Assembly: GCF_000720115.1 (NCBI RefSeq)
Contig: NZ_JOIR01000057.1
Coordinates: 1 to 30,972, forward strand
Length of the DNA: 30,972 nucleotides
Source: Streptomyces sp. NRRL F-2580
GTDB lineage: Bacteria; Actinomycetota; Actinomycetes; Streptomycetales; Streptomycetaceae
Direction: 5' to 3'
Position numbers and translations under genes: made by a program. Below the pieces are notes generated by a model. It did no database searches. It was given only the letters and a program-made list of their open reading frames with translations, and was not told where the DNA came from. This document shows positions 15,426 through 22,216 of the stretch, in pieces. Position 1 is the first letter of the stretch. Each line of letters starts with the position of its first letter.

Positions 15426-15791
15426 TCAGGAGGCGCGCTTCAGCGTCCAGGTGTTGGGGTTGAGGCTGGGGACGGCGGAGTAGCTGCACCCGCTGGAGTA
15501 GTAGCTGTTGGTGATGGTCCAACCGGCGGGCGGCCAGGTGGAGGCGCAGGCGTTGACCTGGGTGCCGACGGGATAGCCTCTGAGGTCCTTGATCTGCTTG
15601 GTGTTGGGCGTGAAGCCGGAGCCGCACCCCCCGCTGTTCCACCACTGGGTGTCCACCCAGCCGTCCGGGGTGAGCGTGCTGGAACAGCTGGTGCGCGTGT
15701 CGCCGGGTGCCGCTGAGGCGGGGCTCACGGTGATCGCGAGGGCGGTGACGGCCATGGTGGCGAGAGCGGCGGCGTAACGGGTGCGGGTCAC
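15426..15791 (-). CDS. Secreted four-cysteine protein with two internal repeats
   Basis: A 121-residue exported protein of unknown function. It has a signal peptide with probable cleavage after SPASA (residue 27), giving a mature chain of about 94 residues. Cysteines 36, 56, 82 and 102 are spaced 20-26-20. Residues 36-56 and 82-102 are an internal repeat of pattern C-x-S-T-x-x-P-x-G-W-x-x-T-...-S-x-G-C, with aromatic pairs (WW, YY) at the same place. Each repeat can form its own disulfide. This suggests two copies of a small aromatic-rich beta module, such as a carbohydrate- or wall-binding unit, but no family is recognised. The GTG start at 15791 has AAGGA with 7-base spacing. The upstream region carries an AT-rich inverted repeat. 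Confidence 0.8.
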   Translation of the reverse strand: MTRTRYAAALATMAVTALAITVSPASAAPGDTRTSCSSTLTPDGWVDTQWWNSGGCGSGFTPNTKQIKDLRGYPVGTQVNACASTWPPAGWTITNSYYSSGCSYSAVPSLNPNTWTLKRAS

Positions 15792-15863
15792 GAGACGTTC
15801 CTTCCTCGGCGCGCTGGGGTCATCCCGCCGACCGTCGGCGGACCGTGCCAGGCGCCCACGCCA

Positions 15864-15897
15864 TTGCTATCCGACCCGGATGGGTTACAGATAGTAA
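15864..15897. promoter_or_regulatory. AT-rich inverted repeat upstream of the secreted protein gene
   Basis: TTGCTATC (15864-15871) and GATAGTAA (15890-15897) are complementary at 7 of 8 positions. ACCC-GGAT-GGGT (15874-15885) forms a second dyad nested inside. The region lies about 75 bp upstream of the GTG at 15791, between it and the end of the STAS gene. A regulator site or promoter element is plausible; there is no direct proof. Confidence 0.4.
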
Positions 15898-15967
15898 TCT
15901 TTTGGGCATACCTCTTCGTCGGTTTAAAGCCGTGCTGACGTCGCCGACGATCGGGAACGGCGAACCG

Positions 15968-16343
15968 TCAGGGGGCGGGGTGACGGTGGACGGCATGAGC
16001 GGCCAGCGCCTGGGCGGGGCCGGCATGGAGGGTGAAGACGGTGCCCGTACCGGTGACGGACAGCAGTCGCATCATCTGGGCGGGTACGCCGGCCAGGGCG
16101 AGGCTGCCACCGGCCGCGGCGGCGTGGCGTCCGCAGGCGGATCAGGGTGTTGAGGCCCGAGGAGTCGCAGAAGGTGACCTGCGACAGGTCCAGGACCAGG
16201 TGGGGATGGGCGGTCAGCACGGTGATCGCCTCCTCGCCGAGGCGCTGGGCCGTGTGGATGTCCAAGGCACCGGTGACGGCGGCGACGGCCAAGCCGTCGC
16301 GGGTCTCCAGAAGCACCAGTCGCACATGCGGGTCACTGTTCAC
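15968..16343 (-). pseudogene. STAS-domain anti-sigma factor antagonist, frameshifted
   Basis: This encodes an RsbV/SpoIIAA-type antagonist of about 124 residues. The first part reads VRLVLLETRDGLAVAAVTGA, DIHTAQRLGEEAITVLTAHP and VLDLSQVTFCDSSGLNTLIRLR, including the DSSGL motif with the phosphorylatable serine. An extra base near 16130 then shifts the frame. The expected continuation, RHAAAAGGSLALAGVPAQMM and RLLSVTGTGTVFTLH, is intact one frame over and stops at 15968. The span is 376 bases, that is 3n+1, as a one-base insertion predicts. The GTG at 16343 has AGGAG with 8-base spacing and overlaps the end of the phosphatase gene by 11 bases. The phosphatase would dephosphorylate this protein. 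As written, the C-terminal third would be replaced by an unrelated arginine-rich tail. Confidence 0.8.
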
Positions 16344-17643
16344 CAGCGGGTCTCCTGTCGTCGCTGCCCGGTGGGGCGGTGGCCGTCCGGGGCACGCCCG
16401 CGAGGAATGCCGCCCGCCCTGTGGAGTGCGCGGTGAGGCCCAGCCATTCGCAGAACAGGACGGTGGCGTCGTCCTGGAGGGTGCCGTCGTGATGCTCCAG
16501 GACGGCATGGATGAGTCGGCGCAGGGTTTCGGGGACGGGCAGGCCGTCGGCGTGGTGGCGGATGAGGAAGTCGATGAACCTGTCGAGCCCGAATTCCTCA
16601 CCCGGGGTTCTGCGTGCCTCGGTGATGCCGTCGGTGTAGAGCACGATCCGGTCGCCCGGCTCCAGCTGATGGCAGCACAGACGGGCCCGGAGACCGAGGC
16701 GGGTGCCCATGGGATGGCAGGGCGGGCAGTCCAGCAGGGTGCTCCAGCGGCCGCCACGGATGATCACCGGCGGGGGATGGCCCCGGTTGACCCACCTCAG
16801 GGACCCGGTGCGGGTGTCGAGGTCGGCGAGGACACCGGTGACGTAGCGGGTCTGTCCGTACTGCTGGAGCAACACCTCCTCGATCCTCTCGCTGGTCTCC
16901 ACCAGCCCCGCGCCCCCACGGCGCGCGTTGCGGCAGGCTCCCATGGCCAGGTTGGCGGTCAGTCCGGCCGCCGTGTCGTGTCCCATCGCGTCGAAGAGCG
17001 ACAGGTGCACCACGGGCCCGGCGGTCGCGTAGTCGTAGGCGTCGCCGCTGATGCGGTAGGCCGGCTCCATAGCGGCGGAGATCACCACCCGCCCGTCCGC
17101 GTACGCGGGCGGGGGCATCAGGTGCCACTGCATCTCCGCTGCGATGTTCAGCCGCCGGGTGCGCGTGAGCCGGGCATGGAAGTCGCTGCTGCGCCGCTTG
17201 CTGTCGATGATCAAGGCGACCAGGGCCGCCAGCAGCTTCATGTCCTCCACGGCACGCGGGTCATCGAGGGCCGTGGTGATCCGCAGGACGCCCAGGCGGT
17301 CGGTGCCGTCGACCAGGGGCACCCACCAGCAGCCCCCGCCCTCCCCCGGATCGGCGCCGGCGAGGATCTGCCCGTACTGGAACGCGCGCCCCGCCACGGT
17401 TCCCTCGATCTTCAGCTCGATCTCCTCACCGACCACCGCGCCGGTGTCGGCGTCCTCGCCGGACAGCAGGCGCATCACGTCGCCCTGGAGGTCCACCACG
17501 TAGATGAGCACCTGCGTGAAGCCGACCTCCGCCGCGTGTTCGGCCGTCTTCGCCGACAGGAGCTCCAGGGGCATCAGGTGGCTGGCCGACAGCAGACCGG
17601 CCAGCATCCGCCGCCCGCGTGCGTCGCGGTCAGGGTTCTTCAC
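16333..17643 (-). CDS. GAF-PP2C (SpoIIE/RsbU-type) protein serine phosphatase
   Basis: A 436-residue regulator. A GAF-like sensor (about 15-160; FTQVLIYVVDLQGDVMRLLSG, CWWVPLVDGTDRLGVLRITT) is followed by a PP2C_SIG domain (about 185-405). Phosphatase motifs are AEMQWHLMPP, ISGDAYDYATAG (metal Asp), LSLFDAMGHDTAAG (metal Asp), LRWVNRGHPPPVII, DRIVLYTDGITEAR and DDATVLF. Such enzymes dephosphorylate STAS antagonists and thereby release a sigma factor. GTG at 17643 is chosen for its AGGAG with 7-base spacing; the frame is open to an ATG at 17712. The adjacent overlapping STAS gene is the natural substrate. No anti-sigma kinase is in the window. Confidence 0.92.
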   Translation of the reverse strand: MKNPDRDARGRRMLAGLLSASHLMPLELLSAKTAEHAAEVGFTQVLIYVVDLQGDVMRLLSGEDADTGAVVGEEIELKIEGTVAGRAFQYGQILAGADPGEGGGCWWVPLVDGTDRLGVLRITTALDDPRAVEDMKLLAALVALIIDSKRRSSDFHARLTRTRRLNIAAEMQWHLMPPPAYADGRVVISAAMEPAYRISGDAYDYATAGPVVHLSLFDAMGHDTAAGLTANLAMGACRNARRGGAGLVETSERIEEVLLQQYGQTRYVTGVLADLDTRTGSLRWVNRGHPPPVIIRGGRWSTLLDCPPCHPMGTRLGLRARLCCHQLEPGDRIVLYTDGITEARRTPGEEFGLDRFIDFLIRHHADGLPVPETLRRLIHAVLEHHDGTLQDDATVLFCEWLGLTAHSTGRAAFLAGVPRTATAPPGSDDRRPAGEQ

Positions 17644-17889
17644 GGCAGCACTCCTGCCCTCGGCCCGGCCGGCACGCTGCCGAAGCCGATGCACAGGTGC
17701 CCGTACCTCCACTCTCCTCCTCCGTTGCCCGAACGGACAGAAACGGCTCTACGGAAGCCTCCTCGGCCCGCCGGCGGGTTCGCCCGGTCGAGGTGGCTCG
17801 GGCCAGTGCTACGGCGAGGTTCGTCGTGACGGCCGAGCGGTGGGTGCAGGCTCGGCGGACGTCCCCGTGCGGCTCGCTGGAGGCAGTTC

Positions 17890-19179
17890 ATGCCCGGTGC
17901 TCGGCCAGGCGGCCGGAAGACCGGCCCCGCCTTCGTGGTCGCGGGGGTGGCCGGCTGTCTGGTCGGGCTGGTCGCCGGCTGTTTCCGGTGGTGCCTGGAG
18001 CAGGCCGACGGGCTGCGCGGTTCGGTCGTCGAGGCCGCCGCGGGTCTCGGTGCGGTGGGCCGGCTGGTCCCGGTCGTCCTCACCGCGGTGGGTGCGGCGG
18101 TGGCGTGCCTGATCGCCCAGCGGGTCCCGCACGCGGCGGGCAGCGGGATCCAGCACGTCGAGGCGGTGTGGCGCCAGGAGTCCGAGGGACGCCCGCTGCC
18201 GCTGCTGCCGGCGAAGTTCACCGGCGGTCTCATCGCGATCGGCTCGGGCCTGGTCCTCGGGCGGGAGGGTCCCATCGTCCACATGGGGGCCGCGATCGGG
18301 GTCCTGGCCGGTCGGCGCACCCGCCTGGATGCCGAGGACGCCCGCCTGCTGCACACCGCGCTCGGCGGGGCCGGTCTGGCGGCTGCGTTCACCGCCCCGC
18401 TGGGCGGACTGCTGTTCGTCTGCGAGGAAGTGACGCGTACGATCAGGCCCCGCCTGGTGCTGCTGACGCTCGTCGGCACCGTCACCGCCGTGGTCTGCTG
18501 CCGGCTCATCGTGGGCCGGGGGCCCGAGTTCCCGGTGCCGGGCCTCGCCGCCCCACCGGTGTGGGTGCTGCCGGCCTTCCTGCTCTTCGGCATGACGGCC
18601 GGCGTGCTGGGCGCCGCCTACAGCGCTCTTGTCGTACGGACGCTGGAGGCATGCGACCGGCTGCCCCGGGTACCGCTCCCTGTCCGGGCGGCTGTCATCG
18701 GGGCGGTGGTGGGGGCCCTGATGGCCGTCGATCCGCTTCTTGCCGGGGGTGGCGACCCGCTGAGCGAGCGACTGGTGGCGGGCGGCAGCATGACGGTGGC
18801 GGCGCTGGCGGCCTACCTCGCCGTCCGGTTCGTGGCGGGACCGCTCAGCTACGCGGCCGCGACCCCCGGTGGACTGTTCGCCCCGCTGCTGGCCCTCGGG
18901 GCGCTGTGGGGAGCCCTCGTCCACGCGCTGGTCTCCCCGCTCCTGCCGGTCCAGGCGGCGGCCCCGGCCTCGTTCGCGGTGGTGGGGATGGCCGCCCTGT
19001 TCACCGGGGTGGTACGGGCACCGCTCACGGGCATCGTCCTCGTCGTGGAGATGACGGGTTCCACCACGCTGCTGGCCCCGCTGCTGATCGCGTGTTTCGG
19101 CGCGGCGGTGACCGCGGACCTCCTGCGGAGCGAGCCCATCTACGACCGGCTCCGTCGCCGGATGGCAAACCATCCCTGA
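17890..19179 (+). CDS. ClC-family chloride/proton antiporter
   Basis: A 429-residue membrane protein of the ClC family. The selectivity-filter segments are present: GSGIQHVEAV, LVLGREGPIVHMGAAIG with gating Glu126, and ATPGGLFAPLLALGA. The second glutamate, Glu180 in FVCEEVTR, matches the internal proton glutamate of bacterial exchangers such as ClC-ec1, so coupled chloride/proton exchange is more likely than a channel. EPIYDRL near the C-terminus may supply the central tyrosine. There is no C-terminal CBS domain. A GGAGG ribosome binding site precedes the ATG. It is divergent from the phosphatase gene across 246 bp in which nothing else was recognised. A role in acid or osmotic stress is possible. 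Confidence 0.93.
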   Translation: MPGARPGGRKTGPAFVVAGVAGCLVGLVAGCFRWCLEQADGLRGSVVEAAAGLGAVGRLVPVVLTAVGAAVACLIAQRVPHAAGSGIQHVEAVWRQESEGRPLPLLPAKFTGGLIAIGSGLVLGREGPIVHMGAAIGVLAGRRTRLDAEDARLLHTALGGAGLAAAFTAPLGGLLFVCEEVTRTIRPRLVLLTLVGTVTAVVCCRLIVGRGPEFPVPGLAAPPVWVLPAFLLFGMTAGVLGAAYSALVVRTLEACDRLPRVPLPVRAAVIGAVVGALMAVDPLLAGGGDPLSERLVAGGSMTVAALAAYLAVRFVAGPLSYAAATPGGLFAPLLALGALWGALVHALVSPLLPVQAAAPASFAVVGMAALFTGVVRAPLTGIVLVVEMTGSTTLLAPLLIACFGAAVTADLLRSEPIYDRLRRRMANHP

Positions 19180-19355
19180 AGTGGCCCTGGCGGGCGGCGC
19201 ACCTGGGGGCGCCGCGGTGCGGTCGTCGTGCAGCGGGCGCTCCAGCGCGAGGAGGGCGCCTGGCGGCGTGACGTAAATGATGCGGATTGTCACAGAACGT
19301 GTCAGCTTTACCGGGAGGGAATCCGCAGATCCAACGTCATGAAGGAGTCGCCGTC

Positions 19356-19562
19356 ATGGACGGTACGCAGGACAAGCGCCAGGAGCCGGGCAAGGGCAGC
19401 AGCGAGCCGGAGCACCTGCGCCGCCCGGGACAGGACCCGGTCCACCCCGGTACCGGCCGGGAGGGCGCCCGGGGCAAGAGCCCGGAAGAACTCAAGCGGC
19501 GCCGCGAGGACGAGATGAGCCGTGAACGCCGCGAGGACGAGGTCCGCGACGAAGAACTCTGA
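19356..19562 (+). CDS. Small highly charged hypothetical protein
   Basis: A 68-residue protein with an ideal ribosome binding site (AAGGAG, 9 bases before the ATG). It is almost entirely hydrophilic: a glycine/proline/glutamate N-terminal half and a helical C-terminal half, KSPEELKRRREDEMSRERRE followed by DEVRDEEL. There is no export signal, membrane segment or known domain. Its composition resembles small stress-type disordered proteins of actinobacteria, but no function can be assigned. A GTGAC-N16-GTCAC dyad lies about 65-90 bp upstream (19268-19293). A strong hairpin follows at 19591. It stands alone between the ClC gene and the second phosphatase. Confidence 0.7.
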   Translation: MDGTQDKRQEPGKGSSEPEHLRRPGQDPVHPGTGREGARGKSPEELKRRREDEMSRERREDEVRDEEL

Positions 19563-19590
19563 CCGTTCACATCGCCCCACCCCACGCACG

Positions 19591-19632
19591 CAGGACCCGG
19601 CCGGGACCGTCGTCACACCCGGCCGGGTCCTG
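19591..19632 (+). terminator. 15-bp perfect hairpin after the small charged gene
   Basis: CAGGACCCGGCCGGG pairs perfectly with CCCGGCCGGGTCCTG around a 12-base loop. It starts 28 bp after the stop codon. T-less but very stable; a confident terminator. Confidence 0.8.
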
Positions 19633-19730
19633 TCGCGTCTCCCGCCGTGGGGGAACACTTCGAGGAGGTGGCGTCCATCGCAGCCACGACCCGCCCCGAG
19701 CCGTCGGCACCGGGCGCCGTCCCCGGGCGC

Positions 19731-19791
19731 AGTCCCCGGGCGCCGGACGCCGACTCCGGGCTCAGTCCCCGGGCGCCGGACGCCGACTCCG
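19731..19791. repeat. Two tandem copies of a 28-bp GC-rich unit (33-bp period)
   Basis: Identical 28-bp segments at 19731-19758 and 19764-19791, period 33, contain GGGCGCCGGACGCCGACTCC; a partial unit precedes them at about 19715. They lie in the 262-bp gap between the terminator at 19632 and the phosphatase start at 19895. The period is a multiple of three, but no convincing gene reads through. Confidence 0.75.
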
Positions 19792-19894
19792 CGCGCCGGA
19801 CGGGACACGGACCGTCCGAGTACCTGCCGCTGCCGAGCCCCGGGACTATCGTCCTCTTATGGGCGATATTCCTCCCGGGTCCGGGTGAGCGGCC

Positions 19895-22117
19895 GTGCGG
19901 CACACGGGCAGGACGGACTGGACGGACTGGACGTCCGGCCGTGGTCTGGACCGGCTGGACGGGCCCCTGGCCGACCTCGTGGAGGAGACGGGCGCCTCCG
20001 TGGGCATGGTCTACCTCCTGGGGTGGGGCGAGCGGGTCCTGCGGCTCGGGCTCGTGGCGGGGGCGCCCCCGCCCATCACCGCCCCGTGGGCGCGGGTCTC
20101 CCTCGACGAGGCCGTCCCCGTGTCGGACGCGGTCCGCGAGCGGCGGCTGGTCTGGCTGGGCGGCGGCCAGGAAGAGGTCGCCCGCCGGTATCCGCGGCTG
20201 GGGTTGGTGCTCCCGTACGAGTTCCTCCTCGCCGCGGCTCCGCTCGCCGACGGCGACGGCGACGACGATGTGCGGGGCGGCCTCGTCCTGCTGTGGCCGG
20301 TCTGGCATCCGCCACGGCTCAGCGAGCAGGAGCGGGTGGCGCTCGAGACCTTCGCCGGCCGCGCGGGGCAGGCTCTGCGGCAGGCTGCGGCGGAGGGCCT
20401 GGAGGCCGGTGGGGAGTGGCCGCCAGAGGGTGACCCGCGCTTCGTCCCCGCACGGGTGCGCCGGCAGGAGGACCCGGCACGGGCGGCGGCCGCCCTCGAC
20501 TTCACCGAACGGATGCCCCTGGGCTGCTGCGCACTGGACCTCGACGGCCAGATCACCTACATCAACGCGGCAGGCGCCGACCTGGTCGGCGCCGAAGCGC
20601 CGCAGCTCCTGGGCAGGCGCCCCTGGGAGGTGCTGCCGTGGCTGCGCGATCCCCTCGTCGAGGACCGCTACCGGGCCGCCGTGGTGGCCCGTCGGCCGAC
20701 GGGCTTCACCGCGGTGCGCCCACCCGACGTACGCCTGTTCTTCCAGCTCTATCCGGACGCGCGCGGCATCAGCCTGCACATCTCCCCCGCCGCGACGGTC
20801 GCCTCCGGGGCGGCCGACCACGCCGCCTTCGCCCCCTCCCCGTCCACGGCACTGTTTCCGCACACGGCCCAGGAGCCGGTGGGGGCCCTGGGGCTCTACC
20901 ACCTGACCCACCTGGCCGCGGCCCTTGCCGAGGCCGTCGGCGTCCGCGACGTGGCGGAGCGGCTGGCCGATCAGATCGTTCCGGCACTCGGCCCGCAAGG
21001 CCTCGTCCTCATGACGGTCGAGGAGGGGCGGCTGCGGATCGTCGGCCACCGCGGCTACCGGCCCGGGTTCATCGGAGGATTCGACGGCGCGCCGCTCACG
21101 TCGAGCGTCACCAACGCGCAGGTGCTCACCACCGGTGCCCCGGTCTTCTTCTCCAGCTACGAGGAGTTCCGCCGCGCCCACCCCACCGCCCCCCATCACG
21201 AGGGACGCAACGCCTGGGCGTTCCTGCCGCTGACCGCCTCCGGCCACTCGGTGGGCTCGCTGATCCTCTCGTACGACCAGCCCCGTCCCTTCCCGCCCGC
21301 CGAACGGGCCCTGCTGACCTCGCTGGCCGGGCTGATCGCCCAGGCGCTGGACCGGGCCCGCCTCTACGACGCCAAGCACGCCCTGGCCCGCACCCTGCAG
21401 ACCGCACTCCTCCCCCACACGCTGCCGCCCGTCCCGGGCCTGGACGTCACCGCCCGCTACCGGCCGGCCGGGCACGGCATGGACATCGGCGGCGACTTCT
21501 ACGACCTGATCCGCCCCACCCGGTCGACGGTCCTCGCCGCCATCGGCGACGTCCAGGGCCACAACGTGAACGCCGCCGCGCTGATGGGACAGGTCCGCAC
21601 CGCCGTCCACGCCCACGGCACGGCCGGCACACCGCCCGCGGAAATCCTCGCCCGGACCAACCGGCTGCTGACCGACCTCGACCCGGGCCTCTTCACCAGC
21701 TGCCTGATCGCCCACATCGACCTCGTGCGCGGGCGGGCCCTCCTCGCCAGCGCCGGCCATCCGCCACCCCTGCTGCGGTACCCGGGTGGAGCCACCGAGG
21801 TACTGCAGGTGCCCCCCGGGCTGCTGCTGGGCATCGAGCCGTCCGCCGAGTACCCCACGCGGGAGATCCCCTTCCCGCCGGGCGCGCTTCTGGTCCTCTA
21901 CACCGACGGCCTGGTCGAAACACCCGGCGCCGACATCGAAGCGGACACCCTGAGCCTGGCCCGGCACCTCGACCGGTCCGAGGCGGCGGCCCCCGGCCGA
22001 AGAGAAGACCTGGACGAGGTGGCCGACGCCCTGCTGCGGCACGCCCGGCAGGCCGGGCCGCGCACGGACGACATCGCCTTGCTCCTCATAAGGGCGACCC
22101 GGCGGCCCGGGGCATGA
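19895..22117 (+). CDS. Multi-sensor PP2C (SpoIIE-type) phosphatase: GAF-PAS-GAF-PP2C
   Basis: A 740-residue signalling phosphatase. Domains in order: a GAF-like region (about 25-160; ASVGMVYLLGWGERVLRLGL), a PAS domain (about 200-300; CALDLDGQITYINAAGADLVG), a second GAF (about 340-485; RDVAERLADQIVPALGPQGL, NAWAFLPLTASGHSVGSLIL) and a PP2C_SIG domain (about 500-735). Catalytic motifs are LQTALLPHTLPPVPG, DIGGDFYDLI, AAIGDVQGHNVNAAALMGQ, LASAGHPPPLLRY, LVLYTDGLVETPG and DDIALLLIR. It starts at GTG 19895 with a weak GGTGA-type site. The target should be a STAS antagonist encoded elsewhere or the damaged one at 15968. It is transcribed alone, with no kinase domain. Confidence 0.93.
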   Translation: MRHTGRTDWTDWTSGRGLDRLDGPLADLVEETGASVGMVYLLGWGERVLRLGLVAGAPPPITAPWARVSLDEAVPVSDAVRERRLVWLGGGQEEVARRYPRLGLVLPYEFLLAAAPLADGDGDDDVRGGLVLLWPVWHPPRLSEQERVALETFAGRAGQALRQAAAEGLEAGGEWPPEGDPRFVPARVRRQEDPARAAAALDFTERMPLGCCALDLDGQITYINAAGADLVGAEAPQLLGRRPWEVLPWLRDPLVEDRYRAAVVARRPTGFTAVRPPDVRLFFQLYPDARGISLHISPAATVASGAADHAAFAPSPSTALFPHTAQEPVGALGLYHLTHLAAALAEAVGVRDVAERLADQIVPALGPQGLVLMTVEEGRLRIVGHRGYRPGFIGGFDGAPLTSSVTNAQVLTTGAPVFFSSYEEFRRAHPTAPHHEGRNAWAFLPLTASGHSVGSLILSYDQPRPFPPAERALLTSLAGLIAQALDRARLYDAKHALARTLQTALLPHTLPPVPGLDVTARYRPAGHGMDIGGDFYDLIRPTRSTVLAAIGDVQGHNVNAAALMGQVRTAVHAHGTAGTPPAEILARTNRLLTDLDPGLFTSCLIAHIDLVRGRALLASAGHPPPLLRYPGGATEVLQVPPGLLLGIEPSAEYPTREIPFPPGALLVLYTDGLVETPGADIEADTLSLARHLDRSEAAAPGRREDLDEVADALLRHARQAGPRTDDIALLLIRATRRPGA

Positions 22118-22216
22118 GCCGGCCCCGTCCCGGCGCAGTCGGCATGCCGCGATGAGGTGGGGGCAGTCGTCCGACACTGACGCGGCGCACCGCCGACGAG
22201 GCCTAAACTGAGGCGA

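Noticed and set aside
19647..19894. Possible upstream coding region containing the tandem repeats
   Set aside because: It needs a frame different from the phosphatase, ends in AT-rich promoter-like DNA and has no ribosome binding site.
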